Shown piece after piece: positions 16,273-26,258 of a stretch of 64,000 nucleotides of DNA (position 1 is the stretch's first letter; every line of letters starts with the position of its first letter). Under the pieces are notes generated by a model that worked only from the letters and a program-made list of their open reading frames with translations, was not told the DNA's origin and did not search any database. The DNA is taken from contig SAPZ01000010.1 in NCBI GenBank assembly GCA_004020875.1, positions 62,001 through 126,000 on the forward strand, in the 5' to 3' direction. The stretch is from Mesorhizobium sp. (GTDB taxonomy: Bacteria; Pseudomonadota; Alphaproteobacteria; Rhizobiales; Rhizobiaceae). The position numbers were made by a program, and so were the translations under genes.

Positions 16273-17430
16273 ATGACCGATCCGACCCGTCTGCCCGCCG
16301 ATGGACTTTTCGTTGGCCGCGCCAGGACCAGCGCCGCTTCCCATCCGTTGGTGGTGACGGTGCGGGACGGCGAGGTCATCGATATCACCTCAAGCGCGGC
16401 GCCGACGGTGCGCGATCTTTGCGAACTAGACGATCCGGCTGATTATCTGCGCTCAGCCAAGGGCAAGGCGATCGGCGCGCTCGCCGACATCGCGGCAAAC
16501 AGCTTCGAGGCCAAACGTGACGCGGGGAAGCCCATCCTTCTGTCGCCAGTCGACCTGCAGGCGGTTAAGGCCTCGGGCGTTACCTTCGTGGTCAGCCTGC
16601 TCGAGCGCGTCATCGAGGAGCAGGCTCGCGGCTCAGCAGAAAAGGCCGAAGCCATCCGCGCCGACATCGCCGGGCTGATCGGCCACGATTTGTCGAAGCT
16701 CAGGCCCGGCTCGCCGGAAGCGATGGAGATCAAGGCCAAGCTGATCTCGCGCGGGGCATGGTCGCAATATCTGGAAGTGGGTATCGGCCCGGATGCCGAG
16801 ATCTTCACCAAATGCCAGCCGATGGCTTCCGTCGGCTTCGGGGCCGATGTCGGCCTGCATCCCGTCTCCACCTGGAACAATCCGGAGCCGGAGATCGCCA
16901 TGATCGCCGACAGCTCAGGCCGCATCGTCGGCGCTACGCTCGGCAACGATGTCAACCTGCGCGATGTCGAGGGGCGCTCGGCGCTGCTTCTTGGCAAGGC
17001 GAAGGACAACAACGCTTCCGCGTCCCTCGGGCCATTCATCCGGCTGTTTGACGAGACCTTTTCCATCGCTGACGTCAAGCGCGCCACGGTGCGGCTCAGC
17101 GTCGAGGGCGAGGACGGCTTCGCGCTGGACGGCGCGAGCTCGATGGCGGAAATCAGCCGTTCGCCGGAAGAACTGGTCAAGGCGGCGATGGGGCCGCATC
17201 ACCAATATCCGGACGGGCTGGCGCTCTATCTCGGCACCATGTTCGTGCCGTCGAAGGATCGCGGCGAAAAGGGCAAGGGCTTCACCCACAAGGTCGGCGA
17301 CATCGTAACCATCTCGTCGGAAAAGCTCGGCGCGCTCACCAACCGCGTGCGGATGTCGCCGGACTGTCCGCACTGGACCTATGGCGCCAGCCATCTGATG
17401 CGCGACTTGGCAAAGGCCAATCTTCTCTAG
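16273..17430 (+). CDS. Fumarylacetoacetate hydrolase-family protein (AraD1-like)
   Basis: A 385-residue FAH-fold protein of the long COG3970-type. The catalytic domain (about residues 190-385) has the metal-binding acid cluster NPEPEIAMI and the block GNDVNLRDVEGRSALLLGKA. FAH enzymes cleave C-C bonds or dehydrate 2-keto-3-deoxy sugar acids; COG3970 members act in pentose and deoxy-sugar acid catabolism. GAGAGGA precedes ATG 16273. Genes for a ribose-type ABC transporter follow on the same strand 270 bases later, which supports a sugar-acid role, though it could belong with the divergent amine genes. Confidence 0.8.
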   Translation: MTDPTRLPADGLFVGRARTSAASHPLVVTVRDGEVIDITSSAAPTVRDLCELDDPADYLRSAKGKAIGALADIAANSFEAKRDAGKPILLSPVDLQAVKASGVTFVVSLLERVIEEQARGSAEKAEAIRADIAGLIGHDLSKLRPGSPEAMEIKAKLISRGAWSQYLEVGIGPDAEIFTKCQPMASVGFGADVGLHPVSTWNNPEPEIAMIADSSGRIVGATLGNDVNLRDVEGRSALLLGKAKDNNASASLGPFIRLFDETFSIADVKRATVRLSVEGEDGFALDGASSMAEISRSPEELVKAAMGPHHQYPDGLALYLGTMFVPSKDRGEKGKGFTHKVGDIVTISSEKLGALTNRVRMSPDCPHWTYGASHLMRDLAKANLL

Positions 17431-17700
17431 CGTCCAACCGACGCGGCGTTGACCAAGCCGTCGCAGAGAGCGAGCGCTAACGGCACCGCCTGCCCGAGAA
17501 AATAGCGCCTGAACTGATGCAATCTGATGGGATTGCTGATGGCGTGCGCGCCTCACCCGACATCCATTGGCGATGGAGGCTTGCCACCACCCGAAAAAAG
17601 GGAATGCTCTGGACGTACGGCGCGGCGCCGGCAGGAGGTGCGGTCCAAAGCCGCACCGCGCTTGATGTGGAGGGAGAGTTTCAACATGGGAGGAAATCGA
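17431..17700. other. Leader/intergenic region before the sugar-binding protein
   Basis: About 270 bases. The part near 17640-17660 can form a GTGCGGT/GCCGCAC hairpin. No ORF with a convincing start was found here; ATG 17686 is in frame with the next gene, but the GGAGGAA before 17701 decides that start. Confidence 0.4.
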
Positions 17701-18633
17701 ATGCTTTCGCGGCTAAGACTGCTCGTGCTTGGCTTGATCGCGCTCGTCGCCATTCCGGCGATGGCTGAGGCCAAGACGTTCTACTGGATTTCGCATGGCG
17801 GCCCGGCCGACCCGGTCTGGACATACTTCCTGGCCGGCGCCAAGCAATGGGCAAGCGACACCGGCAACAAGGTCAACACGTCCTTCCACAATGGCGACGT
17901 TGCCTCGCAGCAGGAGGCGATCCGCGCCGCCATCTCGGCCAAGGCCGACGGCATCGTCACTACCAGCCCAGATCCGGGCAGCCTGATCGAGCTCGCCAAG
18001 GAAGCGCGGGCGGCCAACATCCCGATCATCAACTTCAACACGCCCGATCCGAAGGCCAACTTCAACGCCTATGTCGGCGGCGACAACGTCACCTTCGGCA
18101 AGCACTGGGCGCAGTACCTGGTCGACAAGGGCCTGGTGAAGAAGGGCGACTTCGTCTGGATGCCTGTAGAGGTGCCCGGCGCCACCTATGGCGTGCAGGA
18201 AGAGGAAGGCATCAAGAGCGTGTTCGGGCCGGCCGGCATCACCTATGAGGTGACCGAAGCCACGCTCGACCAGGCCGAAGTGATCAACCGCATGGTCGAC
18301 TATCTCACCGCTCACAAAGGCAAGGTGAAGGCGATCATTGGCCTCGGCGACCTCGTCACCGGCTCGATCAAGCGGGTGTTCGACCAGGTCGGCGTCAAGG
18401 CCGGCGAGATCCCGGTCGTCGGCTGGGGCAACTCGCTCGATACCACGCAGGAAGTGCTGAACGGCTATGTCAACGCCGCGCAGTGGCAGGACCCGCAGGC
18501 GACCAGCTATGTGGCGCTGTCGCTGGCCAACATGGCCGCGAGCGGCATCCCTCCGGGCTTCAACGTCATCACCGGCGCGCTCTATGAGAAGGACACGGCC
18601 GGCGTCTACGACAAGATCCTGTCCGGCAAATAG
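17701..18633 (+). CDS. Periplasmic sugar-binding protein, RbsB-like
   Basis: A 310-residue protein with a Sec signal peptide (MLSRLRLLVLGLIALVAIPA, cleavage near AEA) and a type I periplasmic-binding fold (Peripla_BP_4): TFYWISHGGPADPVWTYFLA at the mature N-terminus and the hinge region PVVGWGNSLDTTQEVLNGYV. AGGAA stands five bases before ATG 17701. The family binds pentoses, hexoses, inositols or related compounds. It is followed by permease and ATPase genes. A hairpin after the stop probably keeps its transcript in excess over the rest. Confidence 0.9.
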   Translation: MLSRLRLLVLGLIALVAIPAMAEAKTFYWISHGGPADPVWTYFLAGAKQWASDTGNKVNTSFHNGDVASQQEAIRAAISAKADGIVTTSPDPGSLIELAKEARAANIPIINFNTPDPKANFNAYVGGDNVTFGKHWAQYLVDKGLVKKGDFVWMPVEVPGATYGVQEEEGIKSVFGPAGITYEVTEATLDQAEVINRMVDYLTAHKGKVKAIIGLGDLVTGSIKRVFDQVGVKAGEIPVVGWGNSLDTTQEVLNGYVNAAQWQDPQATSYVALSLANMAASGIPPGFNVITGALYEKDTAGVYDKILSGK

Positions 18634-18645
18634 CCCCTGATCAGA

Positions 18646-18679
18646 GCGGTCGCGACGGCAACGCCGCGACCGCCCTTTT
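18646..18679 (+). terminator. Attenuating hairpin between binding-protein and permease genes
   Basis: GCGGTCGCG (18646-18654) pairs with CGCGACCGC (18665-18673), followed by CCTTTTCC. It lies 13 bases after the binding-protein stop inside the operon, where partial terminators commonly set a high binding-protein to permease ratio. Confidence 0.6.
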
Positions 18680-18734
18680 CCTGTCCCGCCGCGCCCGCCT
18701 TCGCAGGCAGGCCGGCCTCCACGTCGCGGGTTCA

Positions 18735-19721
18735 ATGGAAAACCGTTCCTTCGTCCAACGCCTGATCGCGCGGCCCGAATTCGGTCCGCTGGTTCTGCTC
18801 ATCGTCGAGCTCGCCGTCTTCTGGAGCATCAATCCCGACTTCCTGTCGCCGCAGAACATCTCCAACATCCTGGCCTTCACCGTCGAGCTCGGCCTGATCG
18901 CGCTGGCGATGACGCTGCTGATGACATCAGGTGAATTCGATCTTTCCGTCGGCTCGCTGTTCGGCTTCTCGCCGGTCTTGATGTGGACGCTCTACAACAG
19001 CGGCGTCACCTCGCTGGAAGTAGGGCTGCTGATCGCGCTGGTCGGTGCTGCGCTGATCGGCCTGGTGAATGGCTGGTTCGTGACCCAGCTCAAGATCCCG
19101 TCCTTCCTGGTGACGCTCGGCATGCTGCTGGTCGTGCGCGGCACCGCATTGTTCGTCACCGACGGCTTCCCGCAGCGCACCTGGAGCGCGGAAGGCAGCT
19201 GGCTGGCGAACATCCTGGTCGGCGACTTCTATGTCGGCCCGTTCCGCATCTATGCCTCGCTGTTCTGGTTCATCGGCGCCGCGATCGTGCTGGGCTATGT
19301 GCTGACGCAAAGCCGCACCGGCAACTGGATCCAGGCCGCCGGCGGCAATCCCAACGCGGCGCGTGCACGCGGCGTCAACGTCAACGGCGTCAAGGTCGGC
19401 CTGTTCGTCCTCTCAGCGGTGATGGCCTCGCTCGCCGGCGTGATCTCGTCGCTGCGCACCTCCGCAGCCAACCCCAACAGCGGCACCGGCTACGAGCTCG
19501 AGGTCATCGCGATGGTGGTGATCGGCGGCACGGCGCTGACCGGCGGGCGTGGCACCATCATCGGCACGGTGCTCGGCATCCTGATCCTGCGCGTCATGCG
19601 CAACGGCATCGTGCTGATCGGGGTGCCGGGGCTTGCCTACAACATCTTCATCGGCGCGATCATCCTCGGCATGATGGCGCTGCATTCGTGGCTCGAACGC
19701 CGGCACCAGGCAGGGACTTAA
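18735..19721 (+). CDS. Sugar ABC transporter permease, RbsC-like
   Basis: A 328-residue permease of the BPD_transp_2 family with 8-10 predicted membrane segments. Family blocks are GEFDLSVGSLFGFSPVLM, GLVNGWFVTQLKIPSFLVTL and GYELEVIAMVVIGGTALTGG. ATG 18735 directly follows the previous gene's hairpin; the upstream ribosome site is weak. It probably acts as a homodimer with the downstream ATPase. Confidence 0.92.
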   Translation: MENRSFVQRLIARPEFGPLVLLIVELAVFWSINPDFLSPQNISNILAFTVELGLIALAMTLLMTSGEFDLSVGSLFGFSPVLMWTLYNSGVTSLEVGLLIALVGAALIGLVNGWFVTQLKIPSFLVTLGMLLVVRGTALFVTDGFPQRTWSAEGSWLANILVGDFYVGPFRIYASLFWFIGAAIVLGYVLTQSRTGNWIQAAGGNPNAARARGVNVNGVKVGLFVLSAVMASLAGVISSLRTSAANPNSGTGYELEVIAMVVIGGTALTGGRGTIIGTVLGILILRVMRNGIVLIGVPGLAYNIFIGAIILGMMALHSWLERRHQAGT

Positions 19722-19725
19722 GACG

Positions 19726-20520
<795 letters not shown>

Positions 20521-20551
20521 TTTCGGGTAACACGGACTCGTATCCGATCCT

Positions 20552-21586
20552 ATGACTGGGCCCATGAAAGCCACCGTAGCCGACATCGCCAGGAGCTGCG
20601 GCCTGTCGACCGCGACCGTCGACCGGGTGCTGAACAACCGTCCGGGCGCGAGCGCCGCCAACCGGCAGCGGGTGATGGAAGCGGCCAAGCAGCTCGGCTA
20701 CCTGCCGACGCTCGACCAGGTCGTGCTGCCGTCGAAGCCGGCGAATCTCGAATTCTTCCTGCCGATCGGCTCCAACGCCTTCATGGCCGACCTTGCCCAC
20801 CACATCGAGGACTATGCGGCGCGCCTGCCGCTGGTCGCGTCGTGCCGCATCCACAACCTTGCCGGCATTTCGCCGGGCGCGCTGCAGGGCGCGGTGGAGA
20901 ATCTGTCGCTCAAGGCCAATGGTGTCGGGGTGATTGCCGTGGACCATCCGCGCACGCGCAACATCCTGCGCGAGCTGGTCGAGGCGGGAATCAGGCTGGT
21001 CACGCTGGTCTCGGACGTGCCGGCAGCGCCGCGCTCGGCCTATGTCGGCATCGACAACCGCGTGGCGGGCCGCACGGCGGCGCTGTTGATGGGCCGCTTC
21101 CTCGGCGGCCGTACCGGGCATCTGGCGATGGTGGTCGGCTCGCGCTCCTATCGCGGCCATGAGGAGCGCGAGATGGGTTTTCGCTCGGTGCTGAGCGAGG
21201 AGTTCCCGAACCTCACCGTGTCCAGCGCCGTCGAGAGCAACGACGAGCCGGACGCCAGCTACCGTGCCACGATCAAGGCGCTGCACGACGAACCGGAGCT
21301 GCTCGGCATCTATTGCGTCGGCGCCGGACGCTCCGGCGTGGCCAAGGCCCTGCTCGAGGTCAAACCGCGCAGGAAGCCGGTCTTCATCTGCCACGACCTG
21401 ACCAAGGAGACACGGCGCTATCTCGTCGATGACCTCGCCGACGTCGTCATCGACCAGAATGCGCGGCTGATCGCCGAGCAGTCGGTGATCCGCCTGCTCG
21501 GCTCGATCGCTTCGTCGGTGCCCTACCTGACCAAGAAATTCATCGAGCCGCGGCTGATCCTCAAGGAAAACGTGCCGGTGCAGTAG
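20552..21586 (+). CDS. LacI-family transcriptional regulator
   Basis: A 344-residue regulator with an N-terminal LacI helix-turn-helix and hinge (TVADIARSCGLSTATVDRVL) and a sugar-binding periplasmic-protein-like domain (about residues 65-340). It is the last gene of the sugar-transport operon, so it probably senses the transported sugar. ATG 20552 is used; ATG 20564 (MKATVADIARS) fits the family start equally well, and neither has a strong ribosome site. Confidence 0.88.
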   Translation: MTGPMKATVADIARSCGLSTATVDRVLNNRPGASAANRQRVMEAAKQLGYLPTLDQVVLPSKPANLEFFLPIGSNAFMADLAHHIEDYAARLPLVASCRIHNLAGISPGALQGAVENLSLKANGVGVIAVDHPRTRNILRELVEAGIRLVTLVSDVPAAPRSAYVGIDNRVAGRTAALLMGRFLGGRTGHLAMVVGSRSYRGHEEREMGFRSVLSEEFPNLTVSSAVESNDEPDASYRATIKALHDEPELLGIYCVGAGRSGVAKALLEVKPRRKPVFICHDLTKETRRYLVDDLADVVIDQNARLIAEQSVIRLLGSIASSVPYLTKKFIEPRLILKENVPVQ

Positions 21587-21674
21587 ACCGGCGACGGACC
21601 CCGGCGAGTGCCTCTTCGGATTTGTCTGACGATTGATCCCGCGATTCTGCACAGCAGCTATGCACGTTTCGCAA

Positions 21675-21703
21675 TTGCCGAATCGTTGGGCAGCTCGTAT
21701 TTA
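21675..21703 (+). promoter_or_regulatory. Promoter of the alpha-r14 sRNA
   Basis: TTGCCG (21675-21680) and TATTTA (21698-21703) are separated by 17 bases and place the start near 21710, just before the first RNA hairpin. Confidence 0.55.
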
Positions 21704-21707
21704 TGAA

Positions 21708-21820
21708 CCTGTCGGATGTCTTCCTCCTCCCAGACACCGGCGCTGAGTGCGGTACACCTCCTCCCGTGCCGTATTCGAAATCAAGCCCGCTGCCACCTCC
21801 TCCCGGCAGCGGGCTTTTTC
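21708..21820 (+). ncRNA. nfeR1: Alpha-r14 (NfeR1-type) trans-acting small RNA
   Basis: A roughly 110-nt RNA of three hairpins. Each loop carries the same CCTCCTCCC anti-Shine-Dalgarno motif (21723-21731, 21757-21765, 21796-21804). Stems are TGTCT/AGACA, TGCGGTAC/GTGCCGTA and the 12-bp terminator stem AAGCCCGCTGCC (21783-21794) with GGCAGCGGGCTT (21805-21816) followed by a T-run. Three identical unpaired anti-SD motifs are the hallmark of the alpha-r14 family, whose Sinorhizobium meliloti member NfeR1 represses many transporter mRNAs and affects osmoadaptation and nodulation. Exact ends are estimated. It lies in the 400-base gap after the LacI gene. Confidence 0.85.
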
Positions 21821-21986
21821 TTTGCCCGCAGTGCCCCCTCACCCGAATTGCCAAGTCCAATTGCCTTGCAATTCGGGCAATCCGGCCTGTTCCCGAGGGA
21901 GAGATCCGTGCCGATGCAATCCATTCTCCCCTCGTGGAGAAGTCGGCCTAGAAGCGGCCGGATGAGGAAGATTCCGTAAGCCGCGC
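21821..21986. repeat. Degenerate rhizobial intergenic repeat
   Basis: Contains GAATTGC...GCAATTC inverted repeats (about 21844-21876) followed by CTCCCC and GCGGCCGGATGAGG blocks resembling the REP/RIME-type element at 59146-59310. No gene seen. Confidence 0.45.
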
Positions 21987-22568
21987 TCAGCGCGCCCGGA
22001 AGGAAGCAATCAGGCTTTCGGCCATCCGCACGAATTGCGCGCTCGGGCCTTCGGCACCCACGCTCTGCATCGAGACCCGGGCGCCTTCGAGCAGCAGCGA
22101 CAGCGTGTCGGCAAGCAGCTCCGCCTGGCCGATGCCGGCATCGCGGCAAAGCGCAACCAGCTTTTCGCGCTGCGCTTCCTTCAGTTCCTTGATGACGCGC
22201 CTTGCCGGATGGTCGGTCTCGGTGAGCTCGACGGCGGCATTGGCCATGTCGCAGCCACGGGTGTCGGCGCTGAGCAGTTCCGAAGCCTTCTGGACCCAGG
22301 CATGCAACTGGGCGAGCTTGTCGCCGGGATGCCTGGCCTCGAACTCGTCCCAGATCCTTGAAGCCTTAGCCGCCGTGGCTCGCAGGCATTCAACGACCAA
22401 CTCGTCCTTGGACTCGAAATGGCGGTAAAGCGTCATCTTGTTGGTGCCGGCAGCTTCGGTGATGGCGTCGACGCCCACGCCCTTGATGCCGTGCTTGTGG
22501 AACATGTCCTGCGCCGTCTCCAGGATTCGATCCCGGGGACGGGAACGCTCCGCGACGCCGTCGGTCAT
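21987..22568 (-). CDS. TetR-family regulator of the RND efflux operon
   Basis: A 193-residue TetR protein. The N-terminal HTH (about residues 12-58; GVDAITEAAGTNKMTLYRHF) is followed by an all-helical ligand domain. AGGAG precedes ATG 22568. It is divergent from the small ORF and RND pump genes, with GTTAC/GTAAC inverted repeats between them, so it most likely represses the pump and itself. Inducer unknown. Confidence 0.9.
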   Translation of the reverse strand: MTDGVAERSRPRDRILETAQDMFHKHGIKGVGVDAITEAAGTNKMTLYRHFESKDELVVECLRATAAKASRIWDEFEARHPGDKLAQLHAWVQKASELLSADTRGCDMANAAVELTETDHPARRVIKELKEAQREKLVALCRDAGIGQAELLADTLSLLLEGARVSMQSVGAEGPSAQFVRMAESLIASFRAR

Positions 22569-22619
22569 GATGATCTCCTTTCGTCGTTTCCAAAAAAACC
22601 GTCGCCACCTCTTGACTAG

Positions 22620-22665
22620 GGTGTTACCGGTCTGTAACTTTCAGACGTTACTTACTGGTAACACC
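22620..22665. promoter_or_regulatory. TetR operator region
   Basis: GGTGTTACC (22620-22628) and GGTAACACC (22657-22665) are perfect inverted arms, with an inner GTAAC (22634-22638) and GTTAC (22647-22651) pair. A -35-like TTGACT (22612-22617) on the plus strand with a TGTAAC block 17 bases on places the operator over the pump promoter. Confidence 0.6.
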
Positions 22666-22815
22666 TATACCACTCTCCGTCAAACGACAAGGCCCACCGA
22701 TAGCCTGCCAGAGTGAGATAGGGCGAAAAAACAGCCTGTCATGCGGCTCCGGCCGGTGAAAAACGAGAAAGCGGTCCGTGATCAATCGATGCGGACCGAG
22801 CAAGGAGCCACTCCT

Positions 22816-23055
22816 ATGCAAAAGCGCAAAGACCTGACGATCGACGAAGCCGTCCGGGATCCGATGATCCGGCTGGTGATGAAGGCTGACGGAATCGACC
22901 CCAAAGCCTTCGAACGGCTGCTGCGCCAGCGCGCGGCGGAACAGGCGCCGGACGATGAAATCCTGCCTTCCTTCCTGCAGGATTCCGGTTCCGGCCGGAC
23001 CCGGCGCCTGCGCCATTTCGCAAAGCCGTTCGGCGAGGCGTCAGCATCATGGTAA
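22816..23055 (+). CDS. Small conserved-looking protein ahead of the RND pump
   Basis: A 79-residue charged, soluble protein (DLTIDEAVRDPMIRLVMKAD near the start; Arg/His-rich C-terminus) with AAGGAG upstream of ATG 22816. Its end overlaps the RND start by seven bases, so translation is coupled. The length, ribosome site and coupling argue that it is real. I recognise no domain; the pattern of a short soluble protein encoded before an RND pump is seen in other rhizobia, but its function is unknown to me. In-frame ATGs upstream (22741, 22789) are less likely starts. Confidence 0.65.
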   Translation: MQKRKDLTIDEAVRDPMIRLVMKADGIDPKAFERLLRQRAAEQAPDDEILPSFLQDSGSGRTRRLRHFAKPFGEASASW

Positions 23056-26000
23056 ATTTCTTCGTCCACCGTCCGATCTTTGCGTCGGCGATCGCCATCA
23101 TCATGGTGCTCGCCGGCGCGATCGCCTATTTCCTGCTGCCGGTCTCGCAATTCCCCGACATCACGCCGCCGCAGGTCGTGGTCAGCGCCCACTATCCCGG
23201 CGCCAGCGCGCAGGTCGTGGCCGATACGGTCACCACGCCGCTCGAGCAGCAGATCAACGGCGTCCAGGGCATGACCTACATGTCGTCGACGAGCTCGAAT
23301 GACGGCTCCTCGACCATCACCATCACCTTCGACGTTGGCTATCCGCTGAGCACGGCGGCCGTCGACGTGCAGAATCGCGTCAGCCAAGCGGCGTCGTCCC
23401 TGCCGGCAATTGTCAATCAGGGCGGCGTGACGATCAAGAAGCAGAACCCCAATTTCGTGCTGATCGTCGACCTGACCTCGCCGGACGGCTCGGTCGATCC
23501 GGTGGCTTTGAGCAACCTTGCCTATCTGCAAGTGGTCGATCCGCTGAAGCGCCTGCCCGGCGTCGGCGACGTGCAGATCTTCGGCGAGCGCCGCTACTCG
23601 ATGCGCGTCTGGCTCGACCCAGACAAGCTGGCCAATCTCGGCATCACCGCCGTCGACGTGCAGAACGCCATCGCCGAGCAGAACGTGCAGGTCGCCGCCG
23701 GCAAGATCGGCCAGTCGCCGGCGCCTGCCGGCACCGCGTTCGAGATGCAGGTGAATGCGGTGGGACGCTTGAGCGACCCCAAGGAATTCGGCGACATCGT
23801 CGTGCGCGCGAATTCGCAGAACGGGTCGCTTGTGCGGCTGCGCGATGTCGCCCGCATCGAACTCGGCGCGCTGCAATATTCGTCATCCGCCTTTTTCGGC
23901 AAGGACCCGACCGTAGTTTTGGCCGTCTACCAGATGCCCGGCTCCAACGCCCTCGACCTGCAGCAGCGGGTCAAGGACAAGATGCAGGAGCTGTCGCAGC
24001 GGTTCCCGAAGGGTGTCCACTATGCCATGCATTACGACACGACGCGTTTCGTGTCGGCCTCGATGCATGACGTGCTGATCACGCTCGGCGAAGCGCTGGT
24101 GCTGGTCGTGGCGGTGGTGTTCATCTTCCTGCAGAGCTGGCGCACCACCATCATCCCGACCATCGCCATTCCCGTGTCGCTGATCGCGACGCTGGCGATC
24201 ATGTATATGCTGGGCTTCTCGCTCAACATGCTTTCGCTGCTTGGCATGGTGCTGGCGATCGGCCTCGTCGTCGACGATGCTATCGTCGTCGTCGAAAATG
24301 TCGAACGACAGTTGGAGGCCGGGCTCAAGCCGCTTGCCGCGACGCGCGCGGCAATGGCCGAAGTAACGGGACCGATCATCGCCACCACGGCTGTGCTGAT
24401 GGCGGTGTTCGTCCCGGTCGCCTTCATTCCGGGCGTCTCCGGCCGGCTCTACAACCAGTTCGCGCTCACCGTGGCGATCTCGGTCGGCATCTCGGCCTTC
24501 AACTCGCTGACGCTCTCCCCGGCCCTAAGCGCCGCCTTCCTGCGCCATCGCGGCGAGACGCAGTTCGTGCTGTTCCGCTGGTTCAATGCCGGCTTCGACT
24601 GGCTGTCGCATGCCTATGCGCATGGTGTGCGCATTCTGATCAAGCTGCGCTGGATCATGCTCGGCCTGTTTGCGGCCGGTCTCGTCGCCACCTATTTCGT
24701 GTGGCAAAAATTGCCCTCAACCTTCCTCCCCGTGGAGGACCAGGGTTATTTCTTCGTCGTCATCCAGCTGCCGGACGGCGCCTCGCTGGAGCGCACCGAC
24801 GCGGTGGCGCAGAAGGCGCGCGACATCCTGCAGAACACGCCCGGCGTCGACATCGTCGGCTCGATCAGCGGCCTGAACTTCCTCACCAGCGCCGCGCAGT
24901 CGAACTCGGCCGTGGAATTCGCCATCCTGAAGCCGTGGGACGAGCGCGGACCCGACCAGAATGCCTCTAAGCTCGTCGCTGAGGTGCGCAACAAGCTGCT
25001 GCAGATTCCGGAAGCCTTCGCGCTGTCCTTCGATCCGCCCTCGATTCCGGGCCTCGGCACCACCGGTGGCTTCGAGTTCCAGGTGGAGGATCTGTCGGGC
25101 CGCGGCAGTGCGGCGCTGAACGATGTCACGCAGGCGCTTCTCGCCGAGGCGCGCAAGCAGCCGGAGCTCAACCCGCAGCAGCTGTTCTCGTCCTTCTCGA
25201 CCTCGACGCCGCAGTTCAACTACGACCTCGACCGCAGCAAGGCGAAGCTTCTCGGCCTCAACCTGCCGGACGTCTTCAACACGCTGCAGATCTATCTCGG
25301 CTCGCTCTACGTCAACGACTTCAACCTGTTCGGCCGCACCTTCCGGGTGACCATCCAGGCCGACAAGGACGCGCGCGCCGACGCCACCGACATCTCCAGG
25401 CTCTATGTGCGCAACCCGTCGGGCGGCATGGTGCCGTTGAGCACGCTGGGCAAGCTGGTGCCGATCGTCGGACCCGAGACCGTGCCGCATTACAACAACA
25501 ATGCCTCGGCTCTGATAAATGGCGGCGCCGCCCCCGGCTTCTCGTCCGGACAGGCGGTGGCGGCCATGGAGCGGGCGGCGGCCAATGTGCTACCGCGCGA
25601 CTTCGGCTATGAATGGACCGGCATCACGTTCCAGGAGCTCAAGGCCGGATCGATCGCATCGGTCGTGTTCGGGCTGGCGATCGTCTTCGTCTTCCTGATC
25701 CTGGCGGCGCAGTATGAAAGCTGGGCGATGCCCTTCATGGTGCTGCTCGCCGTGCCGCTCGCTCTGTTCGGCGCCTTCGTGGTGCTTTTGCTGCGCGGCA
25801 TGCAGATCGACGTCTACTCGCAGATCGGCTTCGTCATGCTGATCGGCCTGGCGGCCAAGAACGCGATCCTGATCGTCGAGTTCGCCAGACGCCGGCGCGA
25901 GGAGGGTCTCACCATCGTGGAGGCCTCGATGGAGGCCGCGCGGCTGAGGCTGCGGCCGATCCTGATGACCGCCTTCGCCTTCATCCTCGGCGTGCTGCCG

Positions 26001-26243
26001 CTGATGTTCGCGACGGGTGCGGGCGCCGCCAGCCGGCAATCGATCGGCACCACCGTCTTCGGCGGCATGGTGGCGGCGACCATCCTGTCGCTGGTCTTCG
26101 TGCCCGTCTTCTACGCGGTGATCGAACAACTGCGCGAGCGCGGCGAAAAGGAACCAGCCAAGGGACACCACGACGCCCCTCAGCAAGACATTGAACCGAC
26201 CGCCGAGCCGGCGCTTCAGCCGCTCGCCCAGGCGGCCGAATAG
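23049..26243 (+). CDS. RND multidrug efflux transporter, HAE1 family (AcrB/MexB-like)
   Basis: A 1064-residue inner-membrane proton antiporter with 12 expected membrane segments and two large periplasmic loops. The proton-relay residues are present: Asp409-Asp410 in GLVVDDAIVVVENVER and Lys937 in GLAAKNAILIVEFARR. The protein starts MVNFFVHRPIFASAIAIIMV, typical for HAE1. The C-terminus is extended by a charged Pro/Glu tail. The adaptor gene follows 15 bases later; no outer-membrane channel gene is nearby, so a TolC-type protein encoded elsewhere is expected. Confidence 0.95.
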   Translation: MVNFFVHRPIFASAIAIIMVLAGAIAYFLLPVSQFPDITPPQVVVSAHYPGASAQVVADTVTTPLEQQINGVQGMTYMSSTSSNDGSSTITITFDVGYPLSTAAVDVQNRVSQAASSLPAIVNQGGVTIKKQNPNFVLIVDLTSPDGSVDPVALSNLAYLQVVDPLKRLPGVGDVQIFGERRYSMRVWLDPDKLANLGITAVDVQNAIAEQNVQVAAGKIGQSPAPAGTAFEMQVNAVGRLSDPKEFGDIVVRANSQNGSLVRLRDVARIELGALQYSSSAFFGKDPTVVLAVYQMPGSNALDLQQRVKDKMQELSQRFPKGVHYAMHYDTTRFVSASMHDVLITLGEALVLVVAVVFIFLQSWRTTIIPTIAIPVSLIATLAIMYMLGFSLNMLSLLGMVLAIGLVVDDAIVVVENVERQLEAGLKPLAATRAAMAEVTGPIIATTAVLMAVFVPVAFIPGVSGRLYNQFALTVAISVGISAFNSLTLSPALSAAFLRHRGETQFVLFRWFNAGFDWLSHAYAHGVRILIKLRWIMLGLFAAGLVATYFVWQKLPSTFLPVEDQGYFFVVIQLPDGASLERTDAVAQKARDILQNTPGVDIVGSISGLNFLTSAAQSNSAVEFAILKPWDERGPDQNASKLVAEVRNKLLQIPEAFALSFDPPSIPGLGTTGGFEFQVEDLSGRGSAALNDVTQALLAEARKQPELNPQQLFSSFSTSTPQFNYDLDRSKAKLLGLNLPDVFNTLQIYLGSLYVNDFNLFGRTFRVTIQADKDARADATDISRLYVRNPSGGMVPLSTLGKLVPIVGPETVPHYNNNASALINGGAAPGFSSGQAVAAMERAAANVLPRDFGYEWTGITFQELKAGSIASVVFGLAIVFVFLILAAQYESWAMPFMVLLAVPLALFGAFVVLLLRGMQIDVYSQIGFVMLIGLAAKNAILIVEFARRRREEGLTIVEASMEAARLRLRPILMTAFAFILGVLPLMFATGAGAASRQSIGTTVFGGMVAATILSLVFVPVFYAVIEQLRERGEKEPAKGHHDAPQQDIEPTAEPALQPLAQAAE

Positions 26244-26258
26244 GATTGGAGATCGATC

